Positions 13,001 to 25,000 of a stretch of 64,000 nucleotides of DNA are shown here, one piece after another. Under the pieces are notes generated by a model. The model saw only the letters and a list, made by a program, of their open reading frames with translations. It did not search any database and was not told where the DNA came from. The stretch is from Gavia stellata (lineage: Eukaryota; Chordata; Aves; Gaviiformes; Gaviidae). The stretch is taken from NCBI RefSeq assembly GCF_030936135.1, contig NC_082600.1, forward strand, positions 6,266,821-6,330,820, in the 5' to 3' direction. Position numbers and translations under genes: made by a program. Each line of letters begins with the position of its first letter. Within the stretch, counting starts at the first letter, position 1.

Positions 13001-16000
13001 AGTAATAGCTTACTTCCATTAGATGTGTATGGGAGAAAAATGCAAAACTAATTACATATTGTTTCTGAAGACATTATTTGTTCCAAAAGGAGAGGGTACA
13101 ATTTTGTGCATTGTTGGTTGTACACATTTGTCATTCATAGTCCATTTCCAGCTAACTACTTCTGTGCTTACTGGCCCACCTTTACATTGTGTGTACTGGT
13201 AAGAGTTCATTGGATTAGTAAAGTTTCTGGTGTTTCTTCATTTGAAAAAAAAATCAACAACTTCAGGGGGGAAAAAAAAAGGTGTTAACACTTCAGATGA
13301 TTCCTGTTCTTTGAAGTGTGAGTTTTGGTTCTAATTATTTCCCTTAATGTCTTAATTATTACGCCTTTATGGGTGTCTGTTGTAGTAGTTTGGATATCTG
13401 ATTGACTCATTGCCTCCAGTGCCCAGATGTCCATGGCTGTTTAAATAGCAAAGTTTAAAAGTGTTTAATCTACTCTTTTTAATAAAAAAGTGAATGTAAA
13501 GTAGCTGTTTAATTAAAATGTTCACAGAATCTGAACCAAGATTCCTCCGAAAAGAAAGAAAGGTCCTATTAGTCCACACCCCCTCCAAAGGGGGTCGGTG
13601 GAGAGAAGGAGAAAGAGAGAGACAGAGATGTGTGTCTTACTTAAAGGGATAATATATTCAAAGGAATACGAAGACTGTTTATAAAAGCTGTTTCCCTTTA
13701 TTTCTCTTCGTCCTTACTTCTTATGCATCTGTTTCAACATATTATGAATAAAAACTTCCTTGGCAAAGGCCAGCTGTCACCTCTCTTTCTCTCTTTCTTT
13801 CAAAGTGAATAATTTGTGATTTTTAATAGCCATGATTTTGAGTAGGGTGCGAGTACTTGATTGCTGAAACTTATTTCAAGTAACTGAAGACTTAATTAAT
13901 TTTGGCCTCTTAATGTAGACATGTATCATCAGCCTTCTAGATAAGTCTGATTCTTTATATACTGAAGGTAGAATGTTATTGGAAAAGCATGCAGACTTGC
14001 TCTGTTTTACTTTTTTTTCCCCATAGTCTTATGGCTTTAACTTCAGAAAATGGCGGCCTCCAATTCCTGAGGTTTTACTCCAGTTTTTCTGAAATAATGA
14101 AAGAAGAAAAAAAATCTTATTATAATAACTCACTTGTAAGGCTTTCCTTGCAGGTTGGTTAGCATTTCTATTGTAGTAATTCAGTAACTGAATATTCAGT
14201 ATAACTTTAGAACAGAGCAACTTCGGTATATTTTGCTGTGAGAACACTTTCGTAATTTTAAAAATAAAAATGAACTATTTATCGATGCAGAGATGTGAAT
14301 TTGGCTTCACTGTTGTTGCGTGGTAGTAGAAATGCGTTTTGAAATAGGGGGCTTGTTTCTTCTTAGCTAGATTACTATTTTGGGTAACAACTATAGATCA
14401 ATGTGAATAATTTTCAATTTAGAAAATGTTTTTGCCTATGTGGAGTATTTTGCCTTTTTCAAATTTGTGAAGGTTAAACATTTAAAATGAAGAAGCCTTA
14501 CAAACTTTTCTTTATTATTTAATTACAAGGATTCTTTTAGTGTCTGAATTTCAAAGAAAGATTGGAAACTTACTCTGGTTTTGAATCTTGTATTAGGACC
14601 TACAATAACAAATGCCTTATGCATTTAGTTGTTAGAAAGGACCTTGAAAGTGAATGATAAATCTTGAAAATTTTAGAAATTGCTGTTATTCTAAGTCAAA
14701 TGTTTGCTTTACTGTGATTTAAAAATAATATCAGAACCTTACTCTTTTTCAGTTACTCAGTGGCAAGAAAAGACATTAAAGAACTAGATGTTCAAAACTT
14801 ACCAAAATCTGAGTCCTCTCCTAAAAAAGGTAAATTAGAATAAATTCTAGGTGTTTAAAAAAAGTAATCTTGTCAGATAGTACTTTTGACTTTTGCAGAT
14901 AAATGATGGCTTGTTGATTTCTGATAATTGCTCTTGGATATTTTGCAAACAATTTTAAATGTGATAAATTAGAGAAACTTTGGATATAGCTGCCTTATTA
15001 TTAAAATAGCACCTACTAGAAGTGTTGTTTATTTGATTTTTATTTCCTTCTTTTGATCCACTCCAAATTCACGGAAAGTGAATAGAATACTTTCAAGGTA
15101 GGGGACTTGAAATGTCATTGATAAATAGAATATATAGTTACCTCTCCTAAAACTGAAGTTTTGTGCTATTGCTCAAAACCCTTTGTCTTTATAGTAAAAA
15201 TATCCAGACAGCAAGGTGTGAACTTTATTAGAACAGCCTGCCTGTGATTAATGTTTGATTTAAAAGCACAATTACAGAACTTGATTTCTGGAAGGATGGA
15301 TGATATGACTACAGTAATCCATCTCTTTAGTGAGCTTGTAAAAGGCCAGATTCTCACTTTAATGTAAATAATTCTTAAACTTTTAGTGTTGTTTCTCCCC
15401 ATCAGACCTCAAACCACAAAAATTGTTAAGGAGAAATACTTAAAATATATAGTCAAACAAAACAAAAACTAAGAATAAAAGACCCCACTCAACAACAACA
15501 GTTCCTCTGGTTTGAGTAAAGGTGTGGAACAGCTCCTTAACAAATGAAGATTTAACGTGATACTCACAAATGAGAGCTTGAGGTTGTTTTCATTGATTCG
15601 TGTAATTCTTAATGATTTCTCATATACTTTCTTCTTAATCTTAATAACTATTTCACAGTACATGAACTTTAGAACAGCCAAAAAAATGATCAGATGCCAG
15701 GTTTAAGATAAATTGAAGAAAGGGTTTTTTTTCATGCAGAACATAATTGGGTTGTGACATTCATTGCCATGGGGGAATATTGTGGAACCGAAGGTACTAA
15801 TGGTTTCAAAAAGATTTTAGACAGATTTCTGGAGGTTACGTTATCAGCCACTATTGAAAACTGGTGCCTTTTCTTCTCCAGCAGCACTGTGCATGGTTCA
15901 TTGCAATATGTCATTCTTTTGGGTATTCTTCTTATTCATCTTTATTAAAGTTTTTTATTGTGTCTGGGAGGCATGTTTTGGGGTTATCTGGGTTTGGTTT

Positions 16001-19000
16001 GCTTTGTTGTTTTTCCCATTAGAGAGTACCTCTTCAAGGAAAAAAATTTGAGGTATTCCCATTGTACAAGTGTGACTTCTCCCTGTTCCATCACTCCCTT
16101 ATTTGTTAGTACATTTTTCCTGTTCCAAACATTAATGTAACATCTCTTTAGGCAGTGCTTTTAAACAAAACATTTGCAATTTTTTTGCAATCTAAACTTT
16201 TAAGACATGAAGATATTTTGAAAAGAACAAAAGAAGTCATGGTACTTGATCTAACTGTGATGGGGTTACTGTTTAAAATAGTTTTATTGCAGTATTTGTC
16301 TGTTTCATACAGAAACAAACCAGTTCACAGTTGCACAGAATATATGTGGATAAGTATAGGTGCCTGTCTTTGGTACTGTTCACATACATAGGTGTAAACC
16401 TTAGTAGTGTTTGTGGGGATCTATGCCTGGGAAACTAGTGGATGCTGTGTGGGGGATGGATGTTCTCAACTCTAAACTTGAGTTGCTGAGACTCTATTTT
16501 TAGAATTTGACAGTCTCACAATGTGAAGTGTGTAAACTGAGTGTTTAAAGCTGAAGTATCTGTTTTATTACTTAATTCCATTTTTGGTTTAAGTTGGCAT
16601 TGTGATTTACAAGACTGTGAAAAGGAAATGCAAAATGCTTTGTGACGGTGAATGCTGTGGATGAGATAAAACCAGGGCCCTTTCTTCTGTAGGGCTACAG
16701 GAGGCAAGCACATTTCTCAACACAAAGGGTGTTCCTCGGAACTGGAAAATGGACATAAGTGAAATTCTGGAGTCCTCTAGCAGCGATGAGGAAGATGGAG
16801 CTGCTGCAGAAACTGATGAAGAGGAAGAAAAAAGAGAAGAGAAAACCGAAGAAGTAGTGGTAGGTCTGGGCAATTTCAGTCATTCTTTGAAAATAATTTA
16901 GTAACTTGCACACCTGGAGATGGGGCACTTTCCAACATTTTACTCTCAGACGTAGCTTACTCACTTCAGTGTCTTTTCAGAGCTGTTCATCTTCTCTTTG
17001 CTCTAGCCGTCTTTATTGGGGTTTGTGAGCAGTGGCAGATTGCCTCCTATTACCCAGTGCAGAAACTGGAGACAAATCTCAGAAGTGAAGAATTCAAGGC
17101 AGAGAAGAGAGATAGAAAGAATCTGGGTCAGAAGGAGAGACATAACCAAAAAAATTGCTGCTGAGCCTGATAGTAGTAATCCAACCTTAAATAAAAGTAA
17201 CTTTGCATTTTTCTTTTGTACTTTATATGTAGGTTATATAAAAAAGTAACTTGTTTCTGAAAACAGTAGTTTGATTAAAACAAAAAGACAAACTATTAAA
17301 GCAAAAGCAGTAGGCTGAGTGAAAGTATGAGCTAATGCACAGTGCCTGTTAAAGCTATTTGGTGCCTAAGACGCTATTTAAGAGCAGTGCAGGATTTACC
17401 TTCGTAAGTGTTAGTTTTTTCCTGAGCACCAGTATTACTGGTTGGGAATCATACAACCATGTGGATGGACTTTCTGCCTAATACTTAGGGTAAAATGTTT
17501 TCCTGCATTGGAATGCTTTGAGTGGCTCCTTTCCCACAAAGTTAGCCAGTTTCTTCGTGTCATAAATACCGTATTTACAGAATTTCCTTTTATTTCTGCT
17601 ACCTGTTTTTAACCTCGATGCTATATTTAGAAATAGGGGGAGCGGGGGGGGGGGTGTTGGGTTCTGGGATTTTGTTTGTTTTTTTCCTCGTCGTGCACTT
17701 TTCACAATACGCTCGGAAACATTCCTTTCTTTATACAGAAAAAAACCGAAGCGAAATTTGTCTTCTGGGGAAGGTGAAACACCGTTTCCCTCTCCCTTCC
17801 GCTGCAGCGTGCGGTTTTGTCAGCGCCGACACAGAATGGCCGTTCATACTTGGAGGCGGCCTACAGCGTTGCCACGGCAACCGACTGTTGGTTGGCAGTG
17901 CGCATGCGCGAGGGGGAGCGGGCGCTGGAGCGGAGGCTTGGCCGCCGGCCAGGGGGAGGCTTGCCAGATGCTTTGAAATGGGCTGTCTCTTTTCTTTGCC
18001 TTTCATGTAATGTCTGATTTTTTTTTTTTATTTTTTTTTTTTTTTAATATGGAAGAGAATGTAAGTAATGCCGTATAACTGCGGATGCCGTGCAGGGAGA
18101 GAGAAAGCCAGCAAATATTTGGAAGTCAGGCTGAAATATGTCCAGGCAGTGGGCAGATTAGATAGAAAGGAAGTAAAACCATTTTACATTTGAAAGAATG
18201 CAGCTCCTAGGTAAGGATTCTGTGTTTTAATCTGTAATGTTAACATGGTTGTTAAGAATGCGGATTGGACTCTAGATTTCTGATCTGGGAACTGTCTGGT
18301 GGAGCATGCTGCCAGGGTAGATCTTTCCAGGTAAAAAAAAAAAGACAATAAGAATCTATTTTTAGGCGTTAATTTTATGCCTTGATAACAGTGTTCTGGA
18401 AAATGGAGTAGATGTCTGTATGAGAATAATGGTATGATTAGATAAATATAAGGATGAATGTGTGCAGAATATAAAATCCTCTGGGTTTTTTCCTCTGTTT
18501 GCAGTGAAAAGGACTGAATAGGCCACATTTTGCAGGGTGTGAACTGTTGCAGTCTGTATTGGTCTGTTTGTGTTAATGTTGGTTAAAATTGCAGACTATC
18601 AGTCACTAAAAATCTAGGATTGCTATACTAGTTTTCTAGTATCCATTTTTAATATAGTTTTTCATGGCTATTGCATAAAAGTGCTGTATGTTTCAAACAA
18701 AGAAGGGGGAGGGGGGAGCTTGGTGGTTTTTAAAAAAAAAAAAAAGAAGGCATTCCTGTAAAAGAAATAGAGGTTATTTTTAAAGAAGAATCTAAATGTA
18801 GAGTAGTGAAGCAAAGGATTCCAGGCAGGTAGATACGCTGGTAGGAAAAGCTGTAGAATCCATTATTTCTAGGTGACAAGTAGGCATGTAAAAATAAGGT
18901 GAGCATCTTCATGCTGAAGCTATGTAGCAGAAGATAGATACTAATCTTTTTAGATTATATCAGAGCAGAACTGTCATTCCGGCCCATTAAATCAAATTCC

Positions 19001-22000
19001 TGATTGAGCTGTTACGATACATATTCTAATTGTGGGCCATGCTAGATATTACAATTAGAGAGTATTTAGGAAATTTATCATAATTTCTTTTTTTCTTTTC
19101 CCTGAGAAAGGCAGTAATACCAGTTGCAGAGAGAATCGACAAGTGAATGATATTGCCTTGCGTTTATTTGACTACAAATGTTGAATTACTCAAATTTTGC
19201 ATTTACATTTTGTACAGCTTATCCTTTATTAATCAAGGTCAAAATAGCTTCTGTCCATCGTTTGCCAGAATATTCTCAGTGGACCTTTTTGTTTTAGAAC
19301 TGTAAATTGTTATATTACTGGAGATGGAAGGGAGATTTTTAAAACTACCTTTTTCCCCACACCCCCCCATCTTCTGAAATGCACAGCAGCTCTGCTGTCA
19401 AGGCCTGACCAGCTGCTGACCAGCCATGATAGGCCTTCATTAAATCAATCAAATGGACACAGACCTACTTAATATATAATGAGAGCATAAAGTCAGTCAG
19501 AAGAGTCTCATTTGGGGAATGGAAAGGATCCTATTTTTCTGAAGTAGGATCTTTTATAATGATAATGGAGCAGAGAGACCTACTGTAGCTGGTGATAATA
19601 GATCCTACCATTTTTCCAGTAGCTGGCTTAAAATCTGTAACTTTGTTTTGACAGAGATTGTCTTTCTAATTGTGCAGCCTTAAAGAGCATGATAAAATTG
19701 GTACAACAAGGTTTCCAGGCTTTACATGGTTGTTCTTTTGATGGCTTTTGTAAGCTAAGGAGTAGGAACCAATATGGTGGTGGTGAGATGTTAATCCTCC
19801 TCATAGGTGGTAACTCACTTGCATGGTCCAGAGTTGACTACGAAGGAGGAGAATGTGGAAATTGCTTGTCATTGACTTTAACAGGGATTGCGTTACATTG
19901 AGTTGCTCAGCGTGTTCAAGTTGTTGGATTTTTGGCACTAATTGCAATATATGCTGTGATTCAAGATTACTTTTAATTCACAGTGTGAGGTTTGAATAAC
20001 AGAACAGATATTGCTTGTGTCACAAAAAGTGAAAAAATCAAGAGCTACTATAGAAGAAAATTCTTTATCAAATGCAAATTTAAAGAATCATGCAATTGGT
20101 TTGAATCCAGATGAAAATCTGGCAATTGCTTTTGGTTCTTACCCAGTTTTCAACATGTCAGAATAAGAGAATTAACTGTGTTTTGAGGGTACGTTTGGCA
20201 GTCAAAGAATGCACTGCAGCTAAAAGGAAAGAGGAAAATCTAAACTCTGGTATCTCCACATAGAAATAAAAGGTTTTGCAACATGACTTGATTTTTATTA
20301 AAAATCAGTTTATATATACTACTGTATTTGCTTGTATTTAAGTTGTTCTGTCAGGGAAGAAATCATACCTATTTGTTTCTCAGGATTAAATAGTCAAATA
20401 CTCCCCATATTACAAGGGAGTGTGTAGGCAACATTTGCTTTTGCCTCTGAGTCTCCCTGTAGGCCATTCCGATTCCAAAAGAATCAAGCTTTTAACATGC
20501 AGTTATTTGAAATATATTTTCAGTACATGTTCTTAATAGGTACATTCACGTAAGATCAGAGTAAAAATAAGGAATTTGTTCTTTAGAGTTTGAATTTTGC
20601 AAGTTTCAAAATGGTATCTTTTTATAATATTAAGAGCTGGAAAAAGGGATTTCTATCTTACCTGTAGAATTGGTTATAATACCATCTTTGAGAGACTCTT
20701 CCAACTTATCTATGTCACTTTAATAGCAGTTCCTTGTTCTCTCACTTTTTCACCCCCAAATCAAACATACAAAAAATGTTGAGAAAAAAACTCTAGCTAT
20801 CTGGTCTCCATGCCTCCCATTGAAGAAAGACTTGTAGCACGTTCAGGTGTATGCTCGGAGGAATTTTCTCTTAGTCTTCATTTTGACAGTCACCTGAAGG
20901 ATGTATCTGTAGTATGTTTAATATTGTGCATTCTTTTAAAGATTTTAGGGTTCTTGCATCACAACAGCATCAAGAAACATTGGTCAGAGTTGCTTTACAT
21001 GGTTGAGCAGGGAAAATGCCAGAAGCATTTTCTAATATGTCTATTCTGCAAATAAGCAAGGATTTTAGTTCTCATGATAAGTCATTAACATATATTTTAT
21101 TAGCACTAAGTTCATAAAGGAAGGATAAGTATATGAAATCCATGATGTGTTTTAGGAGGCTTGTAATTCCTACAAATGATCAGTAGTCATCTATTAAAAT
21201 ATTTACGTTTTGCCTCAAAGTAGTTCTTGTTTCCCATGTCGTCTTTTCTCTGAGTGACTGTGGGAGACCACATAAAATGATACATGAATCGTCAATTTCT
21301 GTTGCAACCTACGTGTATTTGAAGATAACACTGAAAAAGCTGACTCTAAAAATTAAATAAAGGAATACAGTAATTTCAAAGTTAATGAAGCATGGTATCC
21401 AGAAACAAGTGGTTTATTTACATATATTAAAAAAACTAAGCAGCTGTGATGCGTAATATGCAGAATAGTCTTTTAAAATAGCTAAACATTGATTAACTAA
21501 TCATCCTTCTCATGCATGCATGCTTTTTTAGGAGTTTTGGCTACTGTGAAGCATGGTCCCCATCATACCATGCAAGAATATTCTTTACAAAGACTTTCTT
21601 GCTCACAGTTTTGTGCAAACAGGTGATCTCAGAGTATTCCTCAAAGAGGAGCGAAGAAGTTGCAAACTGAGGTGCAGCTCTAGAGTGAGTCATTGTTGAG
21701 GATGGTTGAATTCCTGGTTCTTGTTGGTAGAAACTAACATTTTAAGACCACTCTCATCTCCACATGGTGTAAAGCTGTTAACTTGTTGCAATCACTTTTA
21801 TTCTTTTTATTTCCTTAATTAGTGTTCAAACTTGGCATCAGAAAGCACATGTGCAAGTGATGAAAACACATTTAAGTGTTCTGAAGCAACACAATTAGGT
21901 TAACTCTAATTCTGTCAGCTTGTCTTGATCATATACTCTTCTGAACTCCAAATCCTGTACACACTGTTTTTCCTTTTAGCTTGCATTTGTTTCACAGAAG

Positions 22001-25000
22001 AGTTTATGGTATTGTCAGTCTATTAATATAAAAGAAAGATCTGTCCCTGGTACCTTAGCCTTGTATCGATTGAGTATATGGTGTACGTGCTTGTAAGTAG
22101 AAATTCAATCTTTATTTTATAAAATAAACTATTTCATCCTTTGTGTTCCCACTCAGCTCTACAGGTTAGCATCCACAGAAGCTTTAACATCTTTCTGTGG
22201 AGTAAATGAATAATCAGGATAACAGAGCTATATTCTTTTTTAAAGTCATACTAAAGACAGGCAAAACTCATGGTGAATAAAGTGGCTTGAAACCAAATGA
22301 AGCAAGGCTTGAAACCAAATGAAGCAAAGCCAGTTGCAAGTTTTCTGCAAGTTTCCATGGGTTTTATGTTGTGCTTATTTGCTCATCATTATTCTCAAAA
22401 TAATTTTACAAAATACTTGAACACTGTTAGTATTTCTTGGAAGGCAATAAGAAATTGAGTTGGGAAAGGAGTATGTCCCTTATACAGAGATCCTGTGTTC
22501 ATTGTTGATTTCATTGTTTTACTGTTTACAATATTTTCTAATTGATGTAACCTGCTAGCCAGAAAGGAGGAAAAAAATCTCAAACCCATAAAATTTCAAC
22601 TTTTTAATTATAAGCAAAAAAAGGCATCTTGGTGACTCTTTTTTTTTTTTTTTTTAAATGAAATTCAGCCTCTCACCCTGAAACAAGTTTTCTCATGTTG
22701 CATTTAGTTATGGGTATTGGATGAACAACAGAAAGGTCTCAATTTTGAACTCCTACCACTTAAAAGTTTTGTATCATTTTGCCTCTCACTTGGACTTATC
22801 TTTGGCTACAGTCCCCCTTTTTTGCAACATCTGTATAGGAAAAAAATGAAATGGAGAGACAGAACTTTCTTAAGAAAACTGATTTTTGAAGTATTGTCAC
22901 TGTGAACTTAGTTATGCCCAGTCTAAAATGGGCATAAATGTCTGGATAGAAGTGGGTTTTGGAGGGTAGCAGTGTTGCCTTGGTGCCTGCTGGAAGGAGA
23001 TGCTGGGAATTTTAGCTCTCCAGTCACTCACTGATGGTGATGGCAGGTTGTGGCATCAACATTTCTCAGGTGTTTTCTTCACTTTGGGTGCAGCTTTTAA
23101 GGTTGCAGATACAGCCACTTAGACAATCGTTGATGTATTTGAAATAAAACTCAACTCTAACTCAAAACAGTAGACACTCCTGGGAAGTCAGTATGTCCAG
23201 TTACAAATAGATAATCGTGATGAAAATTGACCTCTTATAAAAATCCAGGTATCTTAGTGTTGCGGTAATCAGATCTGTGAAGGGTTGATCTTTCTCATTT
23301 TGGCCAGTAGCAGAAAAAGAGTTTGAAATTACTGATACATGATTTATTCCTTGGTGAAAGTCATTCAGGTCTTATTCAAGTCACCTCTCAGAAGTCTTTG
23401 GTGTCTACTCTGGCACTGGTACCAGGCGTAGTTCAGACTCTCTCTGTCAAGGGGTGCCAACCTAGCTCATATACCATCAACAGAGAGAAGTAGATACAGG
23501 ATTCAGGATGTCTCCCCTAAGTGGATGAATTATTACAGTCAGGTTTTCTGCCCCTGTCCTATAAGTATGTAAAAGCTTTTCATCTTTCCTTTTTGCTTTT
23601 CTGCAGCTGAAAATACTTGGTATCAGTGAAATGGTTAACATTCTGTTTGCAAGAATGCTATTTCTAACCTACATTTCTGCTGTTCTGACCTACAGTTCTG
23701 GTTTGGCACTATGCCCGCATAAAAGAAATGGTTTGAATTCACCTATTCAGAAATATTTCTGAATGTTTACTGTTATTTAGATATATTTAGTTTGCATAGT
23801 TTGAGTCCTATTGCCTTTAATCAGTAAACATTACAGTAGATGGTAGAAATTTCTCGATCTTAAAGTTTGTTTGCAATCTAGATGGAGAGAAAAATTTGTT
23901 AATAATTAATATTAATAATTAATTTGTTAACTTGGAAGAACATAATAATTGTATAGATAACTGTTTCTCTGTATGTAATCCCTATAATATGCAGTGTGAG
24001 CAAATGGTAACTGATGCTGTACAATGTTATGATTATTCATTTAATTTCTTCAAATTATTTCCTAAGAAAAAACAGGAAAATAAGAAACAGATACTGTCTC
24101 TGCCTGATTGTAGGTGATCCTTGTTGGGTTTTGAAGCTCAGAATTCACTGAAGCAGGCAGGGCTGAAATTCATTCTGATGCTGGGCAGATTGCTTTCTGG
24201 TTAACAAGGCAGTAGCGTATACATTTACATTTCACTGCCTGTCTTCCTGCCTTGAAGCTTAAAGTTTACAGAATGCAGAGATGACTGAAATTGAAATTGC
24301 TATTCTGGTTTCCTTCTGGAACTGCTTGTGACTTTTCTGTTATTTTTAATAATGTAATGATAAGATTTTTTGACACGTACTGTACGTCTTTCCTTCAAGA
24401 CAGCTGCAGTCTTTCTTGTGCAAACTGCCTTACCAGCAATCCCTATGATTGCCAGGCTGGCAGGAAGAAAGTGGCATGCGTAAAGCGTTGCAGGGAAACA
24501 ATTCCCCACCCCCCGCCCCCCGCCTCGGTCTCTGCTAGCATCTCAGAATTCCATGAAGTATATGTAGATATGTAGAAATTACTTCCCTCTCTCCAATAAA
24601 TGTACTTTATTTTCATGGTTTCTACCTGAATAAAATAAAATCTTTATTTCACACTGTGGACTGCTTATCATAAAGTTCATAAGTGTTTGTCTCTTTGAGG
24701 ATTTAAGTTGTAAGGATAAAACTGAGGAATTTATAATAATAAAATATGGATATATGTGTTCAGGGAATTGCGGAAGTGACTGTAGAAGTGTTTCCAAATA
24801 TGAGCTGAAATCAAGCATTGGAGCTTAATCACAAAATGAATACTGTCTGGAGCATTGAAAACAGGAACAGTTGGAGAAAGAGCTGTTCTGCAACCTTAGC
24901 GATAGTTGGTGTAAGGAAGATGAGTTAAACAAAAAGCCCCCTCAAAAAACAAACCAAAAAACCTAGAGTTCCTGTGAAATGCTTCAGTCTTGTAAATAAC

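Noticed and set aside
18018-18528. Possible minus-strand processed retrocopy with a poly(A) tail at the T-rich tract
   Set aside because: The sequence that would be its body (from 18046 upward) has no recognisable gene similarity and includes a plausible splice donor on the plus strand.
24291-24575. A 94-codon open frame followed by AATAAA signals in intron 6
   Set aside because: Cys- and Ser-rich but without a recognised fold. It could be a terminal exon of a transcript from the intronic CpG island, but nothing links them.
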